Positions 50,704 to 58,383 of a DNA stretch of 64,000 bases are shown here, in pieces. The stretch spans positions 1 to 64,000 of the forward strand of contig CAZRBV010000012.1 in NCBI GenBank assembly GCA_964598425.1. The letters run 5' to 3'. How positions within the stretch are numbered: position 1 is the first letter of the stretch; the number at the start of each line of letters is the position of its first letter. The notes below the pieces were generated by a model. It ran no database searches, was not told where the DNA came from, and saw only the letters and a list, made by a program, of their open reading frames with translations. Made by a program: the position numbers and the translations under genes. Origin of the DNA: UBA12567 sp964598425. Its GTDB lineage: Bacteria > Planctomycetota > Phycisphaerae > Phycisphaerales > SM1A02.

Positions 50704-50708
50704 AGGAG
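50704..50708 (+). promoter_or_regulatory. Ribosome binding site in front of a probable ATT start
   Basis: AGGAG is followed after 7 bases by ATT at 50716, in frame with the MFS gene. An in-frame TGA at 50710-50712 limits the start to this stretch. The next normal start, GTG 50758, has no ribosome site in front. The site therefore argues that translation begins at ATT. Confidence 0.55.
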
Positions 50709-50715
50709 TTGACCA

Positions 50716-51942
50716 ATTTCTGCGATCACACATCCGCTCTCAAAGCGAGCCTGGGCAGTGACGGTGATGGCACTCACCCTGTGCCTGGTCAACTACCTCG
50801 ACCGCGTTGTCATCTCATTCGCCATTGAGCCCATCAAGAAGGACTTTGGTCTCACGAACACGTCGTTCGGGTTGGCGATCTCCTGCTTCGCTCTTGGCGC
50901 CTTGTGCATCAACTTTTTGAGCGGCGTATTGCTCGATCGATTCGGTGTTCGATCGGTCTGGACAATTGGGCTCTTCGTCTGGTCGGCTGCCATGGCCGCC
51001 TTGGGTCTGGCGGAGATATGGGTGCTCTTTCTTGTCGCCAGATTCGTGCTCGGGCTCGGCGAGGGCGTCAACTTTCCAGCCATGAACCGAACGGTCGCAG
51101 ACTGGATGCCGCCCCGGCTGGCTGGACGGACCGTTGGCATCATGGTTGTCGGCGTGCCAGCTGCGTTGCTGCTTGGCGGGCCCCTGCTCTCGCATCTCAT
51201 CACATGGATCGACTGGCGGCACGCCTTCATCGTGCTGGCGATAGGCAGTGCCGCGCTTGGCATTGCCCTGCAAATCATTTACCGCGTCCCCGATTCAGGC
51301 GGCGCCGCCGAAACCACCCGTATTCCGTGGTGGCAGCTTCTTCGCAACCCAACGCTTCTGGCAACGTCCTGGTCCTTCTTCGCCTTTGGCTACGTGCTCT
51401 GGTTCGGGATCACCTGGATCCCCGGATACTTCGAGCAGACCTGGCACATGGACCTGACCAGCATTGGTTGGTTCAGCACGCTGCCGTGGGGACTCGCATG
51501 CGTGCTCATACCGCTGGTCGGCTGGTACTCAGATCACCGAATGACCAGTACACACAACGTTCGCAGCGCCCGCGTTCATCCGATCTGGGTGTTTCAGTTG
51601 CTGGGGGCACTGTGCTTCGTCCCACTGATCTTCACGCACTCACAAACGCTCGCTATTCTCATGATCTCGCTCGGGATCGGGTTCTCGATGGCGGCCAACG
51701 CCCCGTACTACTCGATTTGCACCGATCTCTTCCGCCACAGTGCTGGAACGGCCACCGGAATCATGGTGACCTTCTTCTCGATATCGGGGCTGGTCACGCC
51801 CCTGCTGACTGGATGGCTGACCGATGAGTTTGGAGGCTTCCACTCGGCCTTCATCGCCCTGGCAATCTTCGTCGCGACAGGCGCGATCGGTATGCTTCTG
51901 TTTGCCCGGCCAGACGGCCTGGCGCAGGAGCCCCCCGGATGA
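50716..51942 (+). CDS. MFS transporter, sugar-acid/anion symporter type, with probable ATT start
   Basis: The product has about 408 residues and 12 predicted membrane helices. From ATT 50716 it reads (M)SAITHPLSKRAWAVTVM then ALTLCLVNYLDRVVISFA, the normal N-terminus of the anion:cation symporter group (ExuT/GudP type, with the NYLDR helix-1 motif). Starting at GTG 50758 would clip the cytoplasmic N-terminus and has no ribosome site. SGVLLDRFGVRSVWTIG is the loop 2-3 motif. The substrate (hexuronate, aldarate, phthalate or similar) cannot be read from sequence. The stop overlaps the pheA start by 4 bases. An assembly or sequencing error converting ATG to ATT is possible. Confidence 0.83.
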   Translation: MSAITHPLSKRAWAVTVMALTLCLVNYLDRVVISFAIEPIKKDFGLTNTSFGLAISCFALGALCINFLSGVLLDRFGVRSVWTIGLFVWSAAMAALGLAEIWVLFLVARFVLGLGEGVNFPAMNRTVADWMPPRLAGRTVGIMVVGVPAALLLGGPLLSHLITWIDWRHAFIVLAIGSAALGIALQIIYRVPDSGGAAETTRIPWWQLLRNPTLLATSWSFFAFGYVLWFGITWIPGYFEQTWHMDLTSIGWFSTLPWGLACVLIPLVGWYSDHRMTSTHNVRSARVHPIWVFQLLGALCFVPLIFTHSQTLAILMISLGIGFSMAANAPYYSICTDLFRHSAGTATGIMVTFFSISGLVTPLLTGWLTDEFGGFHSAFIALAIFVATGAIGMLLFARPDGLAQEPPG

Positions 51943-53021
51943 GCGACCCACAGGACCTTGACGCACTTCGCGTTCGGATCGATTCCCTCGATGCCGCGCT
52001 GGTCAAACTGCTCAGCGAGCGCGCCGCAGTAGTCGAGGAAGTCGGGCGGGTCAAGCGAGGTGACGGCACGCCCGTCTACGCACCGCATCGCGAGCGAGCC
52101 GTCATCGATCGCATCCGAGCCATGAATCCCGGGCCGCTCTCAGGCAGAACGATGGAGGCAATCTGGCGGGAACTCATGTCGGGGAGCTTCAGCATTGAGC
52201 AGGGGCTTCGAATCGCCTATCTCGGACCTCCCGGATCATTCAGCCATGTGGCAGCGACCCGACACTTCGGAAGTTCCGTCGAAGTCGCTGAGTCTCAGGA
52301 CATCGATGCTGTGTTCCGCGAAGTCATTGCAGGAACCGCGCACTACGGGCTGGTTCCGTGGGAGAACTCGATCGTCGGAGGCATTACCGACACCCTCGAT
52401 GCCTTTGTCGAGTATGAAGTCGGCGTGTGCGCCGAGTCGCTCATCGAAGTCTCGCATTGCCTGCTGGCGAACTGCAGTCGTGAGGAAATCACACGGATCG
52501 GCTCGAAGCCTCAGGTGCTCGGCCAATGCCGCAGGTGGCTGCAGCGGCACTTCCCCGGCGTCGAACTCTTTCCCACAGCCTCATCGGCTGCTGCGGTCAG
52601 ACTCGCTTCACAGGAGGCTGGCACCGCAGCGATCGGATCACGGCTCGCTGCGTCAATCTACAGCGTCAACGTCGTGGCCGAGCGCGTTGGCGATAAACCC
52701 GACAACGTCACGCGGTTCCTTGTGCTCGGAAGACAGCGACCCGAGCCAACGGGTGCCGACCGCACCTCCATCATGTTTGTGACGAAGCATGCGCCGGGAG
52801 CGCTCGTTGACGTGCTCGCGGTGTTTCGAGACGCCGGCATCAATCTGAGTCACATCGACAAGCGACCAAGCGGACGCGTGAATTGGGAATACACTTTCTT
52901 CATCGACGCCGACGCGCATCGCGACGAACCGCACATGGCGGCCGCCATCGAGGATGCCGCCGCTCATTGCGTCCTCCTGCGGGTGTTGGGCTCGTATCCC
53001 AAGGCAGACGGCGTACTCTGA
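51939..53021 (+). CDS. pheA: Bifunctional chorismate mutase / prephenate dehydratase
   Basis: This 360-residue enzyme converts chorismate to prephenate and then to phenylpyruvate for phenylalanine synthesis. The N-terminal AroQ-type mutase (about 1-90) begins LDALRVRIDSLDAALVKLLS. The dehydratase (about 92-275) includes IAYLGPPGSFSHVAATRHFG, LVPWENSIVGGITDTLD, and the catalytic TRF motif in NVTRFLVLG. The C-terminal ACT domain (about 280-355) has GALVDVLAVFRDAGINLSHI; the usual ESRP allosteric motif is altered to DKRP. The ATG overlaps the MFS stop (4 bases). Confidence 0.97.
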   Translation: MSDPQDLDALRVRIDSLDAALVKLLSERAAVVEEVGRVKRGDGTPVYAPHRERAVIDRIRAMNPGPLSGRTMEAIWRELMSGSFSIEQGLRIAYLGPPGSFSHVAATRHFGSSVEVAESQDIDAVFREVIAGTAHYGLVPWENSIVGGITDTLDAFVEYEVGVCAESLIEVSHCLLANCSREEITRIGSKPQVLGQCRRWLQRHFPGVELFPTASSAAAVRLASQEAGTAAIGSRLAASIYSVNVVAERVGDKPDNVTRFLVLGRQRPEPTGADRTSIMFVTKHAPGALVDVLAVFRDAGINLSHIDKRPSGRVNWEYTFFIDADAHRDEPHMAAAIEDAAAHCVLLRVLGSYPKADGVL

Positions 53022-53053
53022 TTGGCCCCGTCGGGTACCTTGGGTCCCGGACC

Positions 53054-53659
53054 ATGCTGGACGTCACGCACACCACGACCGCGCTGCTCAACGGACTCAA
53101 TGCCGATGATGGCGATGCCGCATGGGAGCTGCTCGACCGGCGATATCGGCCCATCATTACCGGGCTTGCTCGGCGGCTCGGCCTGAGCGATCAAGATGCC
53201 CAGGACGTGTCTCAGGAGACCATGCTCCGAGTCCTTTCAGAGTATCGAAGCGGGAAGTACGACCGCGAACGGGGCCGAATGCGGGCTTGGATCCTGGCGA
53301 TCGCCCGCACGAAAATCGCTGACATGCATCGCAAACGTGGCGTACGAAAGGAATACCGCGGCGAGTCGGCGCTCGTCACGATGCCGACCGATGCTGAGCT
53401 TGACGATCTCTGGTCGACGGAGCGACGACACGTCATCCTTCGAGAAGCACTGCGTGATCTCCAATCGAAGTCCAAGATGGCCGACCGAACAATTCTCGCT
53501 TTCGAGATGCTGGTGTTTCATCGCCGCGCCGTCGCGGATATCGCGGCCGAACTTGAGATGACCGAGAACGACGTGTACCTCGCCAAGAGCAGGGTTGCGG
53601 CCAAACTCCGTGACACGGTGCAGGCGTTGGAGGCGGCGTTTGATGAGGACGGTTTGTGA
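53054..53659 (+). CDS. ECF-type RNA polymerase sigma factor paired with a kinase
   Basis: This is a 201-residue sigma factor. Region 2 (about 20-95) includes YRPIITGLARRLGLSDQDAQ, then DVSQETMLRVL and AWILAIARTKIADMHRKR; region 4 (about 135-195) ends with RRAVADIAAELEMTENDVYL. The start ATG 53054 sits after the pheA stop by 32 bases; the open frame upstream runs through pheA in another frame and was not used. Its stop overlaps the GTG start of a Ser/Thr kinase, an arrangement seen in planctomycete ECF groups where the kinase is thought to control the sigma factor. No anti-sigma gene is visible. Confidence 0.9.
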   Translation: MLDVTHTTTALLNGLNADDGDAAWELLDRRYRPIITGLARRLGLSDQDAQDVSQETMLRVLSEYRSGKYDRERGRMRAWILAIARTKIADMHRKRGVRKEYRGESALVTMPTDAELDDLWSTERRHVILREALRDLQSKSKMADRTILAFEMLVFHRRAVADIAAELEMTENDVYLAKSRVAAKLRDTVQALEAAFDEDGL

Positions 53660-56232
53660 GCCCGCCCCCTGCCCCACGAAGACCAACTGACGATGAAATC
53701 CTCGCCATTGCGCGGGACGGCACGATTTCGGATGACGTCATGCGGTGGCTCAAAGAGGAAGACGACGGGACAGTCGCCGCCGAGCTCAAACGCCTCCGGT
53801 CGAAGCAGACGGATGTCGATGCGACCGTGCGGTCTGCGCCGGGGCAGAACTCCGAGGACCGATTCCTCGACGAGTTCGCAGAAGCGCACCAAGCGGGCGT
53901 CTTTGGCGATACGTCAATCGTTGAGGCGCCGGAAGCCGCTGGGTACGAAATCAAGAGCGAGATCAGCCGTGGCGCTCAAGGCGCCGTCTTTCTCGCCGTC
54001 CAGAAGGCCACGAGGCGGCGAGTTGCCCTCAAGGTCCTCCTCCGCGGCGCATTCGCCTCAGAGCGGCAGTTGATCCGATTCGAGCGCGAAGTCGAAATGG
54101 TCGCCTCGCTCAAACACCCGGGGATCGTCACTGTCTACGACAGCGGAACAACCCCCGACGGCCGCGCGTGGCTCGCGATGGAGTACGTCGAAGGCGACAC
54201 CATGGACGCCTGGCTCGATCGCTCCGCGCCCAAGGACAGAGATCAGAAACAGCGATTCATCGCGGCGCTCGTAGCCAACACCTGCGATGCCGTCGTCGCA
54301 GCACACCAGAAAGGCGTCATCCACCGCGATCTCAAACCTGACAATGTTCTGGTCGATGCCGAAGGCGCACCGCATGTGCTGGACTTCGGTCTCGCCAAGC
54401 CGGTCGACAACTCGGAGTGGGACTCATCTCGTGTCGAAGTGACGACCGCGGGTGAGTTCATGGGCACCTTCGCGTACGCTTCCCCCGAGCAAGTCTCAGG
54501 CGATCCAGATCGCATCGACGTTCGTACGGATGTGTTTGCGCTCGGAGTCATTCTCTACGAGTCGCTCCTGGGCACACGTCCATTCGTCCTGGAAGGCTCG
54601 ATTGCAGACGTCATCAAGACGATCGCGGAATCAACACCGACGCTTCCACGAAGCGTCGACCCAGCTCTCGACCGTGATCTCGAGACCATTCTGCTACGCG
54701 CGCTGGACCGCGACCCCGACCGGCGGTATCAGAGTCCGGCGGACTTGGCGCGTGACCTTCACCATTGGCTCGACCATGAGGCCATCGAAGCCCGGCGTGA
54801 CGATGCGTGGTACGTCGCGCGGAAATTCCTCCGTCGCCACTGGATCCCTGTGGGCGTTGCAGCCGCCGGTGTAACAACCCTCATCATTTTCGGCATCACA
54901 ATGTTCGTCGCCTGGAACCGCGCGACCGAAGCGAACCAGCGCCTCATGGGCACTGTGGGAATGGTGTCAAAGGTGCTCGGGGCCGCCGACACCGAGAATC
55001 TGGATCAGGCCGTCGCAGCATCGAGCGTGCGTGACATGATGCAGCGATGGATCGAGGTCGTCGGATCGGACCTCTCTGATTACCCGGCGATCGCAGCGGC
55101 CGTGCGACTGGATTTGGCGCAGAATCTCGTAAGCGGTGGACGATTTGATGAAGCAGCCGCAACGTTTGCCGCCGCAGAGAAAGCGGTGGATCTCAACCCC
55201 AGCAACCCGTCCGCGATTGCAGGCAGGCTTCTGCACAACAGAGGTCGAATGCACTACAAGCGGGCGGACTATGCTGCGGCTGTCAGCGACTATGAAGCGT
55301 CTCTTGCACATCGATACAAGATCGAACCTCACAGCGAGGCGACCGCAGAAACAATGCACCATCTCGCCGCATCGCTTCGGCGGCTTGGCAACACCGAGGA
55401 ATCCGACGAATTACTCGACCGGGCACTCACGAGGCATCGAGAACTGCTTGCTCAAGCAACCGACGAAGTAGAACGGCGACGGCGCAACATCGCGCTGAGC
55501 AACATCCTCAATGGAATGGCGGTCGGCCACGTCACGAATCGCCCCGAACAAGCCCTGCCGTTACTGCGTGAAGCACTGGCGATCTTCGAAGTGGAGTCGC
55601 CCGACCCGTCACGAGATTGGCGGATCGCAGCGCTCAGCCACAACATTGGCGACTGCCTGTCACGGCTCCAGCGACTGCAGGCGGCGCACCAGACGCTGCT
55701 GAATGCAAGGCGGATCAAAGAGATTCAGGGCAACGCAGTCAGCACGGCCAATACCGAGGCGGCGCTTGCTCGGCTCGCCATACAGATGGGTGACACAGAT
55801 GCCGCAGCCGTTCATCTCGACCGAGCTCGCACGCTGAGAGCCGATCACCTCGGCCCGAGTCATCCAGCCCGCAGGGATGAACGGCTCATTGAGATTGAGC
55901 TCGAGCTGCTCCGGGGGAACCTGAAGGCTGCGGAAACGCTGCTGCTGCAGGAGTCTGAATCCACGAGGCCAGGCGAATCAACTGCCGCAGTCGCAAGGCT
56001 GAATGGCATGCTGCTCTTCGCCAAAGGCAAACTGGATGAAGCCACGGACCAGACGTCGATAGCGTTGACTGTTTTCTCAGACATTACGGGGGCACAGAGT
56101 CCCCAGACGAGAAAGTGTCACGTGCAACTGAGCAAGATCGCCCATGCGCGCGGCGACACCGATTCGGCTGTCATGCATGCTCAACTTGCTACGCCGCCAA
56201 CTGAATTCAGCGTCGGCGACGACCGCGAATAG
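53656..56232 (+). CDS. Membrane Ser/Thr protein kinase with TPR-like sensor region
   Basis: The product has 858 residues. The kinase domain (about 97-375) has the Gly-rich loop EISRGAQGAVFLAV, the Lys in RVALKVLL, catalytic loop VIHRDLKPDNVLVD, DFGLAKP, and TFAYASPEQVSGD. One membrane helix follows (IPVGVAAAGVTTLIIFGITM). The rest (about 430-850) is helical with TPR-like 34-residue spacing (ALAHRYKIEPHSEATAETMH, ALPLLREALAIF). By topology it is a Hanks-type transmembrane kinase sensing outside signals. It overlaps the ECF sigma gene by 4 bases and starts with GTG. The 3' end overlaps the convergent 56207-56929 gene by 26 bases. Confidence 0.93.
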   Translation: MSPPPAPRRPTDDEILAIARDGTISDDVMRWLKEEDDGTVAAELKRLRSKQTDVDATVRSAPGQNSEDRFLDEFAEAHQAGVFGDTSIVEAPEAAGYEIKSEISRGAQGAVFLAVQKATRRRVALKVLLRGAFASERQLIRFEREVEMVASLKHPGIVTVYDSGTTPDGRAWLAMEYVEGDTMDAWLDRSAPKDRDQKQRFIAALVANTCDAVVAAHQKGVIHRDLKPDNVLVDAEGAPHVLDFGLAKPVDNSEWDSSRVEVTTAGEFMGTFAYASPEQVSGDPDRIDVRTDVFALGVILYESLLGTRPFVLEGSIADVIKTIAESTPTLPRSVDPALDRDLETILLRALDRDPDRRYQSPADLARDLHHWLDHEAIEARRDDAWYVARKFLRRHWIPVGVAAAGVTTLIIFGITMFVAWNRATEANQRLMGTVGMVSKVLGAADTENLDQAVAASSVRDMMQRWIEVVGSDLSDYPAIAAAVRLDLAQNLVSGGRFDEAAATFAAAEKAVDLNPSNPSAIAGRLLHNRGRMHYKRADYAAAVSDYEASLAHRYKIEPHSEATAETMHHLAASLRRLGNTEESDELLDRALTRHRELLAQATDEVERRRRNIALSNILNGMAVGHVTNRPEQALPLLREALAIFEVESPDPSRDWRIAALSHNIGDCLSRLQRLQAAHQTLLNARRIKEIQGNAVSTANTEAALARLAIQMGDTDAAAVHLDRARTLRADHLGPSHPARRDERLIEIELELLRGNLKAAETLLLQESESTRPGESTAAVARLNGMLLFAKGKLDEATDQTSIALTVFSDITGAQSPQTRKCHVQLSKIAHARGDTDSAVMHAQLATPPTEFSVGDDRE

Positions 56233-56929
56233 CAGCCAGCCCAATAAGGGCGATCGCGCCCGGCGCGGGAATCGGAAGGGACATCACGCCACCGAGACCG
56301 ATCTCATAGTCGCCAAAGTTCTCAAAGTCAGGGTTCGTCCAGCCTGTCCATGAGAATGAGCCGTACTCCGGCCTCGGAAGAACGAGACCGACATCATTAC
56401 CCGGCATGCCCATGCCGAATATCGGCACCGGATCGTTTCCAATCTCGGTCAGAGCTTCGCTGGGGCCGGAGGTGATGGCGAGGTAATAGATGCCAGCGCC
56501 GGTGAATATCGGCTGCCCACTTGCGTCTTCGTTGACCAGTTTCGACATCCCGGTGTCCTGGTGTTCGTTGTCGTTGGCCATGATTCCCTGCCCTGCTTCA
56601 TTGAACAGATAGAGCATGGGATTATGCAGCGGGTTATTGCTACCGATATCGCCGTACGTCTCGGCGCGGAACATGGTCGGATCTGCAATGTAGATCCGAT
56701 AGACATCCTGATAGTCGCCGTAGCCCGTCAGGGTAGAGGTTCCCGTCAGCGATCCCGATATCAGGCCGACTGGTCCCTGGCCAGAATCTGTCTTGACATC
56801 TTTGGCGTCGTCTCGGCTGGTCCCAGCATCGCCCCCTGGGGGCTCATCGAAGGTTGGGCCAGCGAGAGCCAGGCCTGAGATTGCAAGCACCGCCATCGCG
56901 GCAGCCGGTCGGATCAGTTCGAATCGCAT
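56207..56929 (-). CDS. Secreted protein with PAPG / poly-Arg sorting tail
   Basis: The product has 240 residues. ATG 56929 opens a signal peptide (PAAAMAVLAISGLALA). The middle is a beta-rich, Gly/Asp-rich domain (DVYRIYIADPTMFRAETYGD, AGIYYLAITSGPSEAL) resembling bacterial pre-peptidase C-terminal or DVUA0089-like domains. The C-terminus SLPIPAPGAIALIGLAAIRG plus Arg cluster is a PEP-CTERM-like sorting signal of planctomycete type. Probably cell-surface or extracellular matrix; function unknown. Upstream lies the repeat-containing region 56930-57323. Confidence 0.78.
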   Translation of the reverse strand: MRFELIRPAAAMAVLAISGLALAGPTFDEPPGGDAGTSRDDAKDVKTDSGQGPVGLISGSLTGTSTLTGYGDYQDVYRIYIADPTMFRAETYGDIGSNNPLHNPMLYLFNEAGQGIMANDNEHQDTGMSKLVNEDASGQPIFTGAGIYYLAITSGPSEALTEIGNDPVPIFGMGMPGNDVGLVLPRPEYGSFSWTGWTNPDFENFGDYEIGLGGVMSLPIPAPGAIALIGLAAIRGRRRR

Positions 56930-57127
56930 GTCACAACACTCCACTTCAAGAGGGGACTCCCCGCCCACCCTACCCCGTGACGGCCGAGAATCAACAGAAT
57001 CCTGATTCCTCTGAGCGTTCTGTGCCTTACCCCGTGCCAGAGGGCTTCTTACGGCCCCGCTTTCCGGGGCGGCCAGGGGGGGCGACCACGAAGCACACCC
57101 GGCTGAGGGCCCCCGCTGGTCAAGCGA

Positions 57128-57255
57128 TCTGATCGGGGACACCCACCAAAAGTCTGATCGAGTCTGATCGAGGACATCCACCAAAAGTCTGATCGAGGAC
57201 ATCCACCAAATGCCTGCTCCCAGGATCGCCGGCGGCCAGATTGCGGCCACCCACC
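57128..57255 (-). repeat. Intergenic repeat cluster related to locus A (locus B)
   Basis: On the minus strand the module GGTGG[G/A]TGTCC-N-CGATCAGA occurs at 57147-57128, 57182-57163 and 57207-57188. A copy of the locus A form (GGTGGGTGGCC-G-CAATCTG, one mismatch) lies at 57255-57237. An extra TCTGATCG word lies at 57153-57160. The unit AGGACATCCACC plus AAAAGTCTGATCG is repeated with a 25-base period. The region 56930-57323 has no convincing gene; besides the repeats I see only a short GC-rich hairpin near 57052-57068. Confidence 0.85.
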
Positions 57256-57323
57256 CACTCTCCCGGCGGAGGGCAATCATCAGCCGAGGATCCGGCAACC
57301 ATCAAACAGATCGTTGACGATCG

Positions 57324-58235
57324 CTACCGGAGATCAACTGGCGGCACCAGAACCTTCAGCCGCTCGGAGGACAGAGAGACCGCCAGCCGGCACACGCGGC
57401 TCGCACTGTTGTCAACCTCTGGAGGTGGGTCACCGTCGAGCTGCCATCTCGCCGGAACATCGCAGTCGATTTCGACGCCGCGGCTGGCCGTCTGATGGAC
57501 ATATCCAGCCGACCCGACCTGCCAACCCAATCGGCACCGAATGAGCCACCGCACCATCTGCGCCGCAGAGGCAACGGGGAAGAAGGTCATGTCGAGCTTC
57601 TGGTCATCCATCTTTGCCATCGGGGCGGGATCAAACCGTCTGGCGTATTCCCTCGCATTGGAGACGACAACCCACCCTCGCGTGGCCGAGACCACGGCCT
57701 GGCCATCAACGTGGATCGTAAGTTCAGGCGGCGTCCACCGGCAAAGTGTCCGCAGTCCGGCGCGGACGTAGTGCCAGTTCGAAACGCGTTCGCGCCGCCG
57801 GGCTGCCACATCGGCTACGACTTCGGCATCGAATCCAATCGACGCCATCAGAAGCATTGCACATCCGTTCGCTTCGGCCATATCCACCAATCGCGGCTCG
57901 CCCTGTTCGATCAGCGCGACAGTATCAGTGAGTTTCGTCCCCATCTTCTGCGAGCGTGCGAAGAGGTTTTCGTTGCCCTGTGGAACGTGCACAAGTGGCA
58001 CTCCTGCCTGAGCGACAACCGCCGCCACAGACCGCACCGTGCCATCGCCGCTGACAAGGGCGACAACATCTGCCGCTGAGAGGTGATTCGGAAGCCATTC
58101 AGTCGCATCTCGCGGTTCGCTGGCGACCAATACAGTCTCATGCCCACGCGACTCGAGCAGCGCCGCAAGCACCGCGCTCCGCTTGCGAGCGCGGCCACGA
58201 CCGGACACTGGATTGGCAACGATGACGACTCTCAT
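57324..58235 (-). CDS. Diacylglycerol/sphingosine kinase family protein
   Basis: The product has 303 residues. VVIVANPVSGRGRARKRSAV is the family start (NPxSGxG). The nucleotide-binding motif reads VALVSGDGTVRSVAAVV, Ser replacing the first Gly of the usual GGDGT. VPQGNENLFARSQKMG replaces the common PxGTxNDFA. MASIGFDAEVV and the C-terminal LDGDPPP match DagK/YegS proteins (usually DGE). Members phosphorylate lipids such as diacylglycerol; substrate uncertain here given the altered loops. ATG 58235 is chosen to match the family; an upstream ATG at 58262 is less likely. Confidence 0.82.
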   Translation of the reverse strand: MRVVIVANPVSGRGRARKRSAVLAALLESRGHETVLVASEPRDATEWLPNHLSAADVVALVSGDGTVRSVAAVVAQAGVPLVHVPQGNENLFARSQKMGTKLTDTVALIEQGEPRLVDMAEANGCAMLLMASIGFDAEVVADVAARRRERVSNWHYVRAGLRTLCRWTPPELTIHVDGQAVVSATRGWVVVSNAREYARRFDPAPMAKMDDQKLDMTFFPVASAAQMVRWLIRCRLGWQVGSAGYVHQTASRGVEIDCDVPARWQLDGDPPPEVDNSASRVCRLAVSLSSERLKVLVPPVDLR

Positions 58236-58383
58236 AGACGGGTGCAGGCACCCTAACCGCACTCACATCGACCCGACGGTTGACGTATCTCTTTAGATGA
58301 CAGGATGTTACAGAATCGACAGCCCGTAACCAACTGCAGCACAAAGGGATACATGATCCGTCGGGTCGATGTGTCCTCTGTAC

